Origin: Pogona vitticeps
Taxonomy: Eukaryota; Chordata; Lepidosauria; Squamata; Agamidae
Direction of reading: 5' to 3'
DNA length: 64,000 nt
NCBI RefSeq assembly: GCF_051106095.1
Contig: NC_135793.1
Coordinates: 8,051,001-8,115,000 of the forward strand
The position numbers were made by a program, and so were the translations under genes. This document shows, piece by piece, positions 1-13,405 of this stretch. Numbering within the stretch: the first letter of the stretch is position 1; every line of letters starts with the position of its first letter. The notes beneath the pieces were generated by a model. That model saw nothing but the letters and a program-made list of their open reading frames with translations. It was not told where the DNA came from and did not search any database.

Positions 1-744
1 GTACACCTTGAATATGGCCAGAGAGGATGGGCATGGATTTTATTTTGGCTTGTCATGAAAGCACCTGCCAAAATTAGCCAGTTTCTTCCTGCTCGGAATG
101 GAAAGAACTTGAAGATTTCAAACAGTTCCGATGCAGGTGAAGGTGTAGCTGAGATATACCTGCTCCCAGGAATGTGGGTCTCAGGTGGCATAAGTGAACA
201 CAAGGGCTTCCTACCTGCAGGGATTGACAGGCAGATGACAGCTTAGCAGACCAGAGAGTGGACATCCAAGGGGCTCAGGATCTTCTCAGCACCCACCAGC
301 CAAGCAAACACGCAAGGTAGCAAAAGCTTGTGCCAAACCCCCAGAATGTGCTAAGGAGGTTAAGTGCAGCCAAAGGGGAATCAAGGAAGTTGTGGCGAGA
401 TAGAGGCCAGGAAAAACCCCAGTGATGTCAGAAAGGGAATCAGAAGCAAACATTTGCAGGCTTTATTTCCTCTGGACATTCCATGGCAGCACCCACAGCC
501 TCAGATCAGGTCCTCAGAGACAAAGTGTAATAGCCATTTACCTTTCCTTCCTTTCAGGAAGCGGAAGTCATCCGAGACTAGTTGCTATTAAGCGTTCAAG
601 TTTGCCATTTTATGCATTTGCTTCATTACATTTCTGTCCTTTCCTTTTTGAACTTGGAAAAATTACGTTTCGGGCTCACAACGCTCAGAATCTTGTCACT
701 AGCAGAAATCAGAGCGCTGGATTCTGATGCCTGTTGTTGTGTCA
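1..744. other. No gene or clear repeat seen
   Basis: Both strands were read. No splice-consistent exon, recognisable protein or repeat was found. The short open frames here look like chance. Confidence 0.4.
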
Positions 745-1012
745 CAACAACATCATATCACCTCTGAGTTGTTATGACCCTATGAATGAGTGACCTCCAC
801 AGTATCCCAACGTTTACTGCCCCGGTCAGCTTTTGTAAACTCAAAGCTATGGCAGCTAATCCATTTTGTACGTGGTCTTCCTCTTTTCCTGCTGCCTTCA
901 ACTTTTCCTAACATTATCATCTTTTCCAGACACTCTTGCCTTCTCATGATGTGCCCAACAGAGGACAGCCCCAGTTTTGTTGACACCTTCTGCTCAAATT
1001 ATTTTTTTCCCA
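745..1012 (-). mobile_element. RTE-type LINE 3' fragment
   Basis: The minus strand encodes a decayed C-terminal RTE/BovB-like peptide with MRRQECLEKMIMLGKVEGS followed by RKRGRPRTKW, the basic GRPR motif typical of the end of these LINE reverse transcriptases. The same sequence occurs on the + strand at about 17150-17455 and 60365-60545. It is 5' truncated and inactive. It is older and more divergent than the BovB copies at 24030 and 59868. Confidence 0.7.
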
Positions 1013-2543
1013 ATCTCTTATTTTACCCCTCCAGCAGTTCAAGGCCCTCCATCAAGAAGCAACGGGCAAACTATTTCGCTCCCATGACAGCATTTTCCCT
1101 CTCCTTTACTTAACCCAGGATGTGTCCGGCCAAAGATGGTTTGCAGGTTCGATCAACTTGCAGAGATCTCTCTACTCCGCAACAGATGGAACAGGAATCC
1201 CTTGCAAATATTCTTCTGGAGGGGATGACCCGTCATTTGCTTATTCGTGGCTCTGCGTAGAAAAGGGCAGGAGGTTTTCCCTCTGAGTAGACTGGTCTTC
1301 GTAACTAATGCTTTTAATTTCCAGAAGTTTGACGGCAAGGGATCTGTCTAAATGGAATCCCACGGTGACATTTTATGGACTTCACTCTAGTGTAGAAAGA
1401 AATAAGTTGCACAGATAAGAAAGCTACTGCAAGCAAAGAGGAAGTCTATGTAGGGCACCTCCACCACGGTCACCTTGAAATGCCTGGGGAAAAAAAAGCA
1501 ACATCTTCTCCCCTAAACTTCTCCAAGGTAGCTGGCATGGGGGTGGAATTCCCAGTCCTCATTAAGAGTTACCTTGACGGTATTAATAGAGCAGCCTCAC
1601 CTGCAGTCTTCCTTGTTCTAACCTGTGCAAATATTTCACACGTCCTTCTCGAGCTGGGTGGGGGCTCCTGTGACTACAAAGAAGAGAAAGAGCGCTGCAG
1701 CCAGGCATCTGATGGGCACGGAGAATTACCCACGTTCTAGTCCTGGCATCTCCCGCTAGGGGTGGGAAAGGGGGCCCACCCCAAATCCTAAAGGCAGAGG
1801 TTGGTCTTTTCCAACCATCCCCCTCACATGTTCTCGGTCTACAACTCCCATAATCCCTGGCTGGACAGGCTGGGGATTATGGGAGAGGTAGTCTAAATGT
1901 TACCTGGAGATGCAGGAGAGTGTGTTGTCTGCTGTGGGGCCCTGGCGAAGAAAATGCCCATCTCCTGGGAGGGCCCAGTTGATACCAGCCTCATGTGGGC
2001 ATGATTTGTGCCCATACTGGCCATTATTAGGCTTCAGAGTTGAGGCCTTCCATATTCTCTTTTCACCCCTTGATTTTAATATATTTTAAAATATTTTATA
2101 AATGTCTAGCTGGGTGTTTTTTTATTATTGTTGTCCATGCCCCCCTATGAAGATCTCTAGACAGGCGAGGGGATAACAACAAATGAATGCCCTAGAATTG
2201 GTCAATTGATTAAGCCTGCAGTTGGGAAAGGCTGCCCTTCCCCAAACGGGTGCCTTCCACATGCTTTTGACTACAATTCCCACCACCCCCCTAGTCGTGC
2301 TGGCCCGTGCTGATGGAAGTTGTAGTCCAGACCATCAGGAGGTTGTCTAGTCAGGGAAGAAGGAGTGGACAATAATGCCTCAGCCATTATTTATGCTTTT
2401 ATGTGGCTATTAATGGCCATCGCTTTTCTAGTGCTTGGAATACAGACAATGTTAGCTGATGAATAGCTCAGTGGTTGAGAAATCTGCCTTGAGCTATCAT
2501 GCTGTTGAAGCACACCTCGTATATCCAAGTGTTTTTGTCTGTG

Positions 2544-2575
<32 letters not shown>

Positions 2576-3114
2576 TCAGAGCTCGGGAACCCTGCTTTTC
2601 TGCACCACACCTCTCAGAATCCTTCAGCCAGCACGGCAGGCTGATGACCTCTCCCCCTTGCTGAATCTGCCCCCTCAGTGTCACTGCCCTCTCTTCTTAG
2701 GGACTGTTGTCGTTCAACTGGGTTTGATTTGGTCAGCTTTTCAAAGACAGGACACCTCCCAAGACGGGACTGGCTTCTGTGAATGAGGATGCACAGCGAT
2801 GCACTTCAATTTTTAATGCAGCAAAAGGTACCCCGTCATCAGTCGTCTCTCCTCCCCTTCTTAGCTGATCAGGAGCCACTGGGTTTGCACCAGAGAAAGC
2901 TGCTTCTCCAGCAGACAGCCCATTAGCTGGGCTTCTCCTTCCTTCTCTTTCTCTGTCTCTACCTCCTGCTTTCCTTCTTGCTCCCTTTAAGCCAGAGCCT
3001 GGCTTCTGGCCAGTCAGCCATTTCCTGGTAATCTAATAGCTGCAGATAAACTGAAAATGCATTTCCTGTCACCCTGCATTTCCTGCCACCCTGCTATTTA
3101 AATATAAATATAAA
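1013..3114. other. Gene-free stretch with short foldbacks
   Basis: It contains a small imperfect inverted repeat at about 1838-1896 (arms with ACAACTCCCATAATCCC), another TACAATTCCCA...GGAAGTTGTAGT pair at about 2268-2328, and a short (GTT)n run at 2545-2574. These foldbacks resemble remnants of hAT-type MITEs. No exon is supported. Confidence 0.4.
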
Positions 3115-3117
3115 GAT

Positions 3118-3211
<94 letters not shown>

Positions 3212-3275
3212 TGTACATACGTACATACGTACATACGTACATACGTAGATAGATCCATAGATACATAGATACATA
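3115..3275. repeat. Compound GATA / GTACATAC microsatellite
   Basis: About 24 uninterrupted GATA units to 3210 pass into ATACGTAC-type units (3211-3246) and then a decayed GATA/CATA tail. The open frames through it are artefacts of the repeat. Confidence 0.95.
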
Positions 3276-4765
3276 GGCAGGCAGACATGGCTTAGGACAG
3301 AGAATATGCATTCATAGTGTAGGTTGCATTAAAATTTCTCCTTGGGATGGGACTGGCTGGAAGGTATACTGAGATAGGGGTGGGAGATCCACTGCATTAT
3401 GCTGAAGCACAAGCTCATTTTAGTTAAGTGGTCCACACTGCAAAATTTGGTGCGATCCACCCGGTGCTTAGAAGATCCCTATCTTCAGTGCAATCTATTT
3501 TAACTCTTGGTTCCCATCTGCAGAGGCAGAACCGAGAGCTATTTTGCACCTAAGTGAATCATCCGAGAAAGATGGCATGTCCCAGCCCTGTGCTGGAAAG
3601 ATATGGCTCTTAAAGGGGAAGGATGGACTGTTCTAAAAAGAAACTCAAGCAGACAAGGTCTTCCCCCCCCCCACCTCTGTGCCAAACAATGCTATCAGGG
3701 AACCATAGATCATAACTATATGCCAGTGTGGACAGGCTGTGTGTTATAAATCCTCACAATGCAGGGTTTGCTATATCTCACTGTAAGGCACAGTCTTTCT
3801 ACCATCCATTTCATTGATTATTTTTCTCTCTGAACTACACCATGCTCTCCGTGGAGTGGAACACAGCAACGCCATCAACCTGGCCATGCTGGCTTCCTTA
3901 GCCATTCATAATTTTTATCAAGCATTGATCTTTCATAAATTTTGTTCACCATTAGGAGAAAACAGGATGGATGGAATGTCCCATTTCTTGAACAAGCCAT
4001 TGGAAATAGCCCATAGGCCATTTCGACATCAATACGGGACCCACAGGCAAAAGCACCTAACACGCAGTCAGTCCTATTTAAATAATTGCCCTTCTAACAG
4101 CCTCATGCCAGGGACCCTAATTTGATGTTAGAGAAGGTCCTTGATGTGGGGGAAATTCATACATGATCATTTGGGCAAACGTGATGTTATCTGGAGAGAG
4201 AAAAGTGGCAACAACAGCACAGCAGCATGGCGCCTTTTATGCACCTAATATTTTACCCCCCCCCAAAAAAAATGAGCAAGATCTTTGCCAGAGAAATGCA
4301 GTCTACAAACAGACATAAGGGAAACTGCGAAGGAGAGGAAAAGAGATGGAAGCAGCAGTAAACAGGCAAATAATATGTGCTTAAATACTTATTTTTTAAA
4401 AGCATACATCTTTATTTTATTTTATTTTGTGATACATCCGTATCCCTCCAAGAAGCTCAGCTGCTGTGATATGGCTCGCCTCCTTTCCATTTTCAGCATC
4501 ACAACAGTTCTCTCAAGTAAGGCCACAGCAAGGAGGCTAACCTTCCCTGATCTTGGTCCGCCTTATATTCTTGACTGCTCTGTTCCCATCATCCACAACC
4601 AGCATGGTGGGTGGCCAGGGACAATGAGAAGGTCAGGAAAGCATCCGGCTAGGTGCTCACTTGAGTCCTGGTTGCTATTGCCTGGTCAGAGGGCAGGGAG
4701 CTGTCCCAGGTGCTGAAAAAACACAGCTTGGATTCTCTGGTACCTGAAATCATTTGGCCTCCTCA
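3276..4765. other. Gene-free stretch
   Basis: AT-rich sequence without splice-consistent exons or recognisable repeats, apart from short homopolymer runs near 3660 and 4255. Confidence 0.4.
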
Positions 4766-4785
4766 ACTTTTCTAAACCAATCCAG

Positions 4786-5280
4786 AAACTTTTGAACCGT
4801 CTTTCTTGGGCATGACACCAGGTAACACAGATGGGATAGAGAGTTATCCAGTGACCTATGCAGCTTCCAAAATTAAAAAGCATTATGTTAAAAATCTCAA
4901 GAAAGAGACACTGAAACAAGAGAATCTTATTGCGAAAATATGGGAAGTGACAAAAAATGGATATTCTGTCAGATGGGCTGAAAGACTGTTCAATTCAAAA
5001 GGAAACTGAGCAATGGGATATATTGTATAAATGGCTGCAGTTACCAGATAGTGTTGGAGTAACATAGAATTAAACTAAAATTAAATGATAAGATGAAAGC
5101 AGGAGGGTAATCAAACTGTGAAAAAGCAAAAAGTTGCTCTGTTATTGTAATATGAATTGATTGGATGATGGGATACTCTGTCCTCTCCTATCCCCCTAAC
5201 TTTTTTCCCCTCTTCCCTATTCCCCCTTACTTTTTGTATTCCCTACCCTGTCCTTAAATAAATACTTAAATTAAAAAAAA
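4786..5280 (+). mobile_element. 5'-truncated L1-type LINE with target site duplication
   Basis: A 19-bp direct repeat, CTTTTCTAAACCAATCCAG, lies at 4767-4785 and 5281-5299 on either side of an insert that ends in a pyrimidine-rich 3' UTR and an A-rich tail. A long target site duplication plus a poly-A tail is the signature of target-primed reverse transcription. The insert starts inside the 3' part of the element, so it is severely 5' truncated. The L1 assignment rests on the tail type and on likeness to the copy at 27973. Confidence 0.8.
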
Positions 5281-5299
5281 CTTTTCTAAACCAATCCAG

Positions 5300-7138
5300 C
5301 ATTCAACTGATGTGCTGAACCACGATGACTTTCAGCCTTCCCCTCGGCTAGCATGGTTAACAGTCATGCTGGCTAGGGATGACAGAAACTGTGATCCTAC
5401 ATTCCAACAAGGATCATGCGGGTCTTCAAAGGGGCAACTTCCACCTGTCCCTTGTCAATGGCTATGCCAGCTGGGACTCACGGAAACTGCAGCCCCAGAA
5501 CATCTGGAGAACCACACATTCCATACTGGCTGGATTAGGCATTAATTAACATCACTCTTCTTTGGAAACAGATATTTCCACTGGCTTAATATTGCCGATC
5601 AGTGAGTTGACCACCCCAAGAAGTAGCAAAAGGAAGAACTACAATTCAGGGGCAGAGGATTGTGTTGCATTAAAAAGATCTCAGATTCAACTGCATAGTG
5701 TCTGCTTCTTAAAGTATCTTTGGCCGCTGGTGACAAGAAAGTAAATCCCTGCTACACAGCAGGGCTGTGCATTTGACCCCCAAGTTCCGCTTGTTGGCCA
5801 CTTCAGGACTTCCAAATGCATTCCAACTTGGTCAGGAGCAATCTGTGCCCCACCCAATTCAATCTGTGCCCGAGACTCCTATCAATCTGCCGATCTACAG
5901 AGTCAATACCCTGGAAAACCAGAATGACTATAACATCTCTCTTTTCACACTCATGTCCAAAAAAATGTGCAAACACAACTGACCCTAAAGAGCAGAGTAA
6001 ACCAACCACATTTCTGACAACTGCATACAAAGCATCTTTAGATTTTGATATTTTTTCCCCAAAAAATATAAACTAACCCAGCAGAAGCAGTTTGTACCTC
6101 CATGTGATTAAATGTATACTCTGAGTACAGATCAGATAGGGGGTGGGACATTCAAATTTTTAGGACTCCAACTCCCAAATTCTATAAGAGTTCTCCAGGC
6201 AGAATTCTGGGAGGTGCAGCCCAAAATCAAAAGTCTACAGATCAGCGGTGCCTTATTCAGGGCCTTATTTAGCCCGTTTCTACTTTCAGGAACAAGGAAG
6301 CTGCCCCAGTGCTTTCTTGGAAGTATAGATTTTCCTGGGAGATGTAGTTCTTTGGAAGGTACCTTCTATAGAACCGAATAAGCAGCAAGACTACACCTCC
6401 CAGAAAGTACAAGATTCCTTGTGTTTGAAAGGAGAAAGTGACTGAAGAAAGCAGTGATGGAGGTAAATACGGTGGGTCTGTAGATTTGTGTTTCTGGGCT
6501 GCACCTCCCAGAATTCATCCTGGGGAATTCTTAAATAGTTCTGAGAGTTGGGGGTACAAAAAAACCCTCCAGAACATGGCCAGACAGCCCAAAAAACCTA
6601 CAACAACCATCACCACATTGCCTAAAGGATCCTAGGACCTGTAATTTAAAACAAACAAACAAACAAAAAACATAACCCACTGATATTTCATTCCTCCTGT
6701 ATAGAGACAGACAGGAAGAGTCTGAGACTGGCAGCTTGTATACATGTTTATGTTTGTGCATGCTGGTGCGAAAATTGACCATCTGTTGTTGTTTCTAACA
6801 CTTCATTTCGTTGTTTTTTCCTCCCTGCCCGAACAATTATTGGGCTGAAAGATGGACTTCCCATTTGTTTTCCCAACTGGACAGAAGAACTGATGTTCTG
6901 GTTCTTGGTTGATCAGAAGATCTCCTGAAGTAGAACATCTCGTCCAAATAATCCAGGAAATCATTTCAACCCATTTCAGTATTAAAAGAAGGCTTCGGTT
7001 TCTAAATATATAGATACATACACACAGTGAGAGATTTCACCCTATTATTTCTAGCTGGAAAGCTGTCTCCTTTCATCTTCGGTGTGGAATCTTAGCTGGC
7101 TGTGACTAATTGGTGGGGCAGTGACTCGGTATATGTTC
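5300..7138. other. Gene-free stretch with MITE-like motifs
   Basis: Several short 'GGACTCCAACTCCCA' and 'TTCTGGGAGGTGCAGCCC' type motifs (about 6160-6220, 6320-6360, 6390-6410, 6500-6520) occur in both orientations, as in remnants of small hAT MITEs. No exon is supported. Confidence 0.4.
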
Positions 7139-7149
7139 AGATAATCTTT

Positions 7150-7248
<99 letters not shown>

Positions 7249-7480
7249 TGTGCCATCAAATCAATTCTGACTTATAGTGGCCCTTTTTCAGGGTATTCCA
7301 GGAAGAGAATGCCAAGAAGTGCTTTACCCTTCCCTTCCTCTAGGGGCAACCTTGGGACTGTGCAGCTGGCCCAAGGCCACCCAGGCTGGCTCTACTCATA
7401 GGAGGCAGATTCAGGAATTGAGCTACAGTATCAACCTTTGGCTCCGTAGCCAAGTACCTAAATCAGTGGACTTTATCTTT
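7139..7480 (-). mobile_element. Sauria-type tRNA SINE with expanded (AAT)n tail
   Basis: Read on the minus strand, this matches the SINE at 21988-22229: a decayed tRNA-like head near 7470-7400, a body with GCCCCTAGAGGAAGGGAA, then CACTATAAGTCAGAATTGAT and GGCACA. The 3' end runs into about 34 ATT/AAT units (7139-7245), so the microsatellite grew from the SINE tail. Confidence 0.75.
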
Positions 7481-7654
7481 ATTTAATAAACTTTATTATT
7501 AGTCCTGAGTAAAAACCAAAATGCCAAATATATAGATGTGAGGTGCATTTAATTTTGTGCCTCCACAAACAAATGATACCACCTCATCGTTCATGAAAGT
7601 AGATGCCAAGCTATTCACCATCCTCAGACAGACTCAAATGATATCCCTTCCTTC

Positions 7655-7812
7655 TGTGACCCAGCAGCCCTTCTGTGATCCTCACAAGAACCCTGCGAGG
7701 TACACTAGGCGGAGAGGTGGAGACTGGCTGGAATCATCAGGTGAGCATCGTGTTTGGGGCGGGATTCAAACCTGTACCTCGCCAGCCTAGGCATGACATC
7801 ACACCACACTGT
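7655..7812 (-). mobile_element. MIR-like SINE fragment
   Basis: CCTCACAAGAACCCTGCGAGG and the downstream GGATTCAAACC box are the reverse-strand form of the conserved body and B-box of MIR-like tRNA SINEs. The boundaries are approximate. A similar ACAACAACCCTGCGAGG piece lies near 9548. Confidence 0.5.
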
Positions 7813-8750
7813 GCTGGCTTTCAGCCAATTGGCTTCTGCTTGCCAGCACAGCAGCAGTAAGACTTCTGGAGGGGACAGGACTGGGAGACACCCCTCCAGC
7901 TACTGCAGGCAGGAGGTGAGGGCAACAGGGAGGTCCCCCACCCGCCCGCCCATCACCTCCCCAGCAATCTGAATCGAGAGAGTCCAGAGAAAAGAGCAGC
8001 GAACTTCTGCCCAGCCCCAAACTGCTTAGCTGGAGCATCTGAGACGACAGATAACCAATGTTATTTAATTTATTTTTTCAAAAGAGAGAGAGAGAGAGAG
8101 AAAAGGAAGGAAGTTAATAAATAATGTAAAATGGAGAATGCATTAATGAAAGGCAGAGCAAGGAGAAGGAGAGGAAGAGAAGGGAAGGATGGGGCAGTGC
8201 AGGAGAGGGGGGGGAGAGGGGTTGGGAGGGGGGATATATTCCTGCCCTTATTGATTGTATATGATTACATTAGTCCTATCAAATATTTATAGTACATCCC
8301 ACAAGAGGTCATTCTGTGTATCTGTGTGTGCGCTTTCCAATCCAGTCGTGCTGTGATGATAGAGGCAGATTCTGAGACAGGAAGAAGAAGCCAGCAGCCT
8401 TCTTCTGGTCAAGCCTTTCCTGCACCCTCACCTCAGCCCAGATTCCAGCTTGGCCCTGCTTTCCCTCCATCTTCATGGGAGGACTCAGGAGGATGTCCTA
8501 TAGGCCTGCTGGCAGAAAAGCACCTGCTTGCAAGCCCAGGATCCAAGAGGCCCCCATGTTTTGACTCGGTGCTTGAGAGGTGGCAGACCAGACTGGCAGT
8601 TGAACTTCCCTTCAACATGGATGGGTGGATAGGCCCCTTCACCCCATAGATACCTCTCTCTCTTCTGCTTTATGGGGGCACCCAAGGCTGCTTGGAGGCT
8701 CCAAGATCAACCCCGGAAGGGAGCTTAAGGACCACGGCCATAGTTTGAGC
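7813..8750. other. Gene-free stretch
   Basis: It holds a short (GA)n run near 8083-8100 and a purine-rich stretch at 8150-8235. Open frames at 8326-8649 lack splice context and recognisable content. Confidence 0.4.
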
Positions 8751-9031
<281 letters not shown>

Positions 9032-10504
9032 GGCAGTGACTTTGGGGCCAACTTTTTCTTTTAAATGATAAGTGGATTTTTCAAATCAAGTTTTTAGAAA
9101 CAATAGTTGCAAAATTCTTATGCCTAACAGTGAAAAAAATGCAATCTGAGATCAGTTGATGATGGCCCTGAGATGTTAAGTTACTGACCTGAAATCATGA
9201 CACGCACACACACCCCAAATTTGTGTCTCAGATGCAAAGCCTCAATAACAATTTGTATAACAATTTAAATTCTTCTCTCTATTTGTACAGTTCGTGCACA
9301 TGATAGCTGATCATTGTGTGGTCAAAATGGCATCATCCTTGTCCAAGAAGGTATTGGCAGATTCAGAGGTATAATTACCTGCATTAGTCTTTCTTGTTCG
9401 CTAATTATTACTTCTGCTCAGAATCAAATGCAAGCTTCCATGATTTGTCAAATTTGCCCTGGTGCATGTCCTGGGCATTCATTTCATTCATTCATTTCAT
9501 CTCTATCTCATTGTCCCTCCATTCACGGCTTCTTCCCTATGTTGTGCTCACAACAACCCTGCGAGGTGGGTCGGCCAAAGTGAAAAGAAAAACAGGCCAC
9601 CTGAGGTCACCCACGGAGGGTCACGGTGCAGTGGGGCCTGGCAATGGGCTCCCCAAGACTCCAAGCACTACACCGCACTGCCCCTCCTGGCATGCTGAGT
9701 CATGTCCTGCAGCACCCTTTGTGCCCATCACAAAATGGTCCTGGGAAATGGGAAACATCCTTGTGTCACGGCTGCAGAGCATCCTTTCAGCTGGGGGCAA
9801 GAGGAGCCGGCCCACCCTAGGCAGTCACAACAGAGCCCTCAAGCAAAAGCTGAGTGGTCCAAGCATTAAAAGGCGCATGGACCCAGGCTGAGAGGGAGAG
9901 CAAGAGCGCTAGACGGAGGAAATGTCTTAATTTAATTGGGTTTTAACAGCACATTTAGTTCCCATCAGACTGGCTTCCGCTGGCCTGCCAATCTCTCTCT
10001 CTGCTCTATCATTTCAATTAGCAGCACCTGAGTCAGCAGCTCCAGGGACTGGGAGACAGGAGGAGACCGAGGCTAGAATTACAACGGGCGAGCAAACGGC
10101 TGGGAAGCAAGGGCTGTGGGCTTCGCCACTAGCACTGTCTGAAGCCAGCATCTTCCCAGATGCTTGTTCTCCCTGATCTCCCTCTGCCTTGGCCTCCCGC
10201 AATATTTCTCACTGTTATCTCCCTTGTGGAAAGTCAAATCTATGCGTGCCTGTGTGGATACAAGAGCGGAAGGCGAGTCGCATAGCCTAGCCTTAGAAAT
10301 AATCCAGAAAAGAGGACGTGCATAAAAAGGAAGAGATCAAAGAGGACTCTTTTTGGCATAAAATGGCATATGCCAAAAAAAATATGGCTAGCTGGATGGA
10401 TACTTGAAATATTTGAAAGGTAGCTATACAGAGGAAGGGCAGGATCTGTTCTCCATCGTCCCAAAGTGCAGGACACCTAATAATGAGCGCAAGTTACAGG
10501 AAGC
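9032..10504. other. Gene-free stretch
   Basis: Apart from a MIR-like fragment near 9535-9640 I see no repeat or exon. The longer open frame at 9394-9891 shows no recognisable domain and no splice context. Confidence 0.4.
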
Positions 10505-10716
10505 CAGTTTTAGGCTGAAATGTCAGGAAAAACATCTGAACTGTTAGAGCAGTACAACAATGGAACTGATTATCTCGGGAGGTGTGAGTGCTGGAGGCAT
10601 TCAAGCAAAAATTGGACAACCCTCTGTCGGATCTGCTTTGATTTGGCTTCCTACACTGAGCATGGGGTTGGACTCAATGGCTTTACAGGCCCTTCCAACT
10701 CAATGATCCTGTAATG
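10505..10716 (+). mobile_element. CR1 LINE 3' end
   Basis: The stretch with CTGTTAGAGCAGTACAACAA, ATGGAAC and GGGAGGTG, ending with GGGGTTGGACTCAATGGC and CCTTCCAACTC, is the well-known 3' end of CR1 elements. It is 5' truncated as usual for CR1, with no target duplication seen. Confidence 0.85.
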
Positions 10717-12554
10717 CTTCGTGGGTTGGAGCAGCTAGCTACAGAGCCAGAGGTTGTCAAAAAAAAATGGGGGAGAGGGAGCCCAAGGGGACTCAGATTT
10801 ATGGAACATTTGCAAATATTTGCCAGCACATTCAGATTTAGAACGAAGGGCCCAAATCCTGGTGTGTATTGACACTGGCATCAGACAATTGGTGTGAATC
10901 TCAGTGGGAATTGCTGCAAGATAAAATAGTGTAGGCACTTGCCATCGTTCACTTACACAGCAATGTAATTAATAAGGGTTTGGCCAAACAAAATAGCAGT
11001 ACATTCCAACCGAGTTAGGGAAGAGTGTGACTCCAAGACCTATGTGCTTCCTCAGTCTGCTGTACAGTTTTTGTCCATTGTGAGTAGGCAATTTCAAAGC
11101 CTTTAGTCTCCTTTCGTCTGGGTTTTTCTCTTCCAACCTAGCCCCTAGATAGCTCTCAGACTCTGTAAAGGACGGCACATCGCCAACTGGAGGTGGGACA
11201 CAGCCTAGCAGCGCTGCTCCGGATGCCAAAAGTTGTGAATCGGAGTCAGCCGATGGTCACTCTCGATTGACAGCTCTCTCCTGATCAAACAGCAGCATTT
11301 TTTAAAACTGGGTATTGCTCAACAGATATGAAGACAGAAACAGAATAGCAGGCTTAGCTGGAAATTTGTCATCAATATCAGAAAGAAATGCAGAAGAATC
11401 CACCACACTTGAGTATTCTTTTTCAGCATTCTTAGAGTGTGGTTACACTGGGGGGGGGCATCATTGGATCAGATTTAGCACGTTTTAAATCAATTTTTTT
11501 AAAAAAAAATGTGGCTACATGATGCACATGGAAGTGCACATTCATTTGACAGAAAATCATGTTATTTTGATCAGATGCAAGGTGTTTTGCGCTTCCACCA
11601 GAGGGTCATTTATTTTAACTCATCAAACCGATTTATTTTGAATCGTTTTGGCATGTGTGAAGACCTCTGTTGGTGTAAATTGTGTCTATGGGACTTGATG
11701 CTTACTGCCGTACCTTCCATGCTCACTCTCCTTCTTCCCCCCGCGCGTGTGTGTGCGCACACACGCGTGCGGGCAGGTGCATGTGTTTCCCTCCATTGCA
11801 AGCCTAGAAGTGACAATCTAGTCAAAATGCCAGGTAACTTTCTACCCCACCTCTGTGTCTCCAGCCTTTGCAAATCCGATCAATTTCATCCTCATCTTAG
11901 TGTCTCCTTTCTTCACAAGCCTGGTCACTTTCAACCCATCTTTAATTTTTTTTTCTCTCTCTCTCTCTGCCATACTCTTCTAGTGCTGTTTCAGATCGCA
12001 GGAAAGAAACAAACAAAATAAAATATTAATTCTTTTTATTAAAAAATATAAAAACATTAAAAATAACGCCACATCCGCAGTAGCTAGTGGCCGTGAGAGG
12101 CAGCCAGCATGAGTGTGGGTGGATGGAGAACAAAGCCTCAAATGTAATGATTCTAAAAGCCCACACCACACCCTCAACCAATATATAACACAGTTTAAAA
12201 ACAGAGGAAAAGTTTTCCCAAGAGGATGCACCCGCCAAATCAAAAACCATGTGACTATCATGTGACTTTCAACAAATTCAAAAACCCTGATCCCTCACCC
12301 AATTTGTTTCAGTAGCGTAACCATGCTGTAATTCAGGGACAGAAAATATTAGGCCGTTGTTATTATTATTGAAGAATTAGAAGTCCGAAACTTTGGCTAC
12401 CTACTGCAAATTACTCAGAGATCTGCAGTCTATCTTATGCCTTGGCCCCCATTCTGTGCCACCCTGCGGATGATGATGACCTAAGCGTACAGTCTGTGGA
12501 CTGCAACTCCCAGAGTTTCTCATAACAGGCAAAAACAAAAGAAAAATTAAAAAT
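10717..12554. other. Gene-free stretch
   Basis: A short alternating GT/CA tract lies at about 11745-11775. The rest is unassigned and no exon is supported. Confidence 0.4.
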
Positions 12555-12650
12555 AAAGAAGACAAAAATGTCACTGCACCTTAAAGATTAACTGCCACGT
12601 TTTAATATGAGGTGGTATTTCGTAGAAGGATTCCTAAGTGCAGACATAGA
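12555..12650 (-). repeat. Amniote interspersed repeat fragment
   Basis: The minus strand carries the 'TTAATCTTTAAGGTGC' phrase and an upstream piece that also occur at 51300-51432 on the + strand. The phrase is common in reptile genomes as the 3' end of an interspersed element. I cannot assign the family with certainty. Confidence 0.45.
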
Positions 12651-13003
12651 TTAATATGAGATTGGGAATCCTTCAGGCATGCTGAGTCCCAAGCTCTGTA
12701 AAACTTTTCAGTTGACCACTAGCACTATTGTGCTAAGAACAGGATAAACATCCTGTTTTTTTTAATGCACTCGTTGAGATGAGTTCCTATCTCTAAGTCT
12801 TACATACCACCCTAACAGTTCTTGCATTAAGCTAACTGCACTTGTCAAACAGTCTTCAAGGGCAGCCCCACGTACAACACTTTACAGTGGTCTAGCCTGA
12901 ACTCCATGACAAAAATAAACATGGTTGGGTGGTTGTGTTCTTGTTGTTCCTTTATGGAGTTTTCACAATAGCATTTCTTGCTTGGGTGGAGTAAAATCCC
13001 ATA

Positions 13004-13405
13004 CAGTGGTGCCTCGCATAACGAGCGCACCGTTTAATGACGAATTCGCATAGCAATCCATTTTTTGGGATCGCTAATGCGGCCGCATACTGATGCCTAG
13101 ATAGGCAAAAACTCACTTTGCAACGATCGGTAAGCGTTTCACTTACCGATCTTCGCATAGCGTTTTTTTTAAATCAGCTGTTCGGCTTTTCCAAAATGGC
13201 CGCTGGAACACCCAAAATGGCCACGCGCAGCATTTTCACACCCTGCCCTTGGTTACCGAGGGCACAAAAATGCCTGTGCTATGGAGGAACATCGCATAAC
13301 GGTGAGTTTTGGGCCCATTTGGGCTTTTTTGTTCCGTATAGCGATGTTTCCCCATAGCGATGGTTAATCCGGAACGGATTAACCTCGCTATGCGGGGCAC
13401 CACTG
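13004..13405. mobile_element. Tigger-like MITE (pogo/Tc1-mariner group)
   Basis: Terminal inverted repeats CAGTGGTGCCTCGCATAACG and its counterpart ending GGGGCACCACTG are flanked by TA on both sides (13002-13003 and 13406-13407), the target duplication of this superfamily. The 402-bp interior has no transposase frame, so it is non-autonomous. Related copies lie at 18550, 19564 and 24397. Confidence 0.85.
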
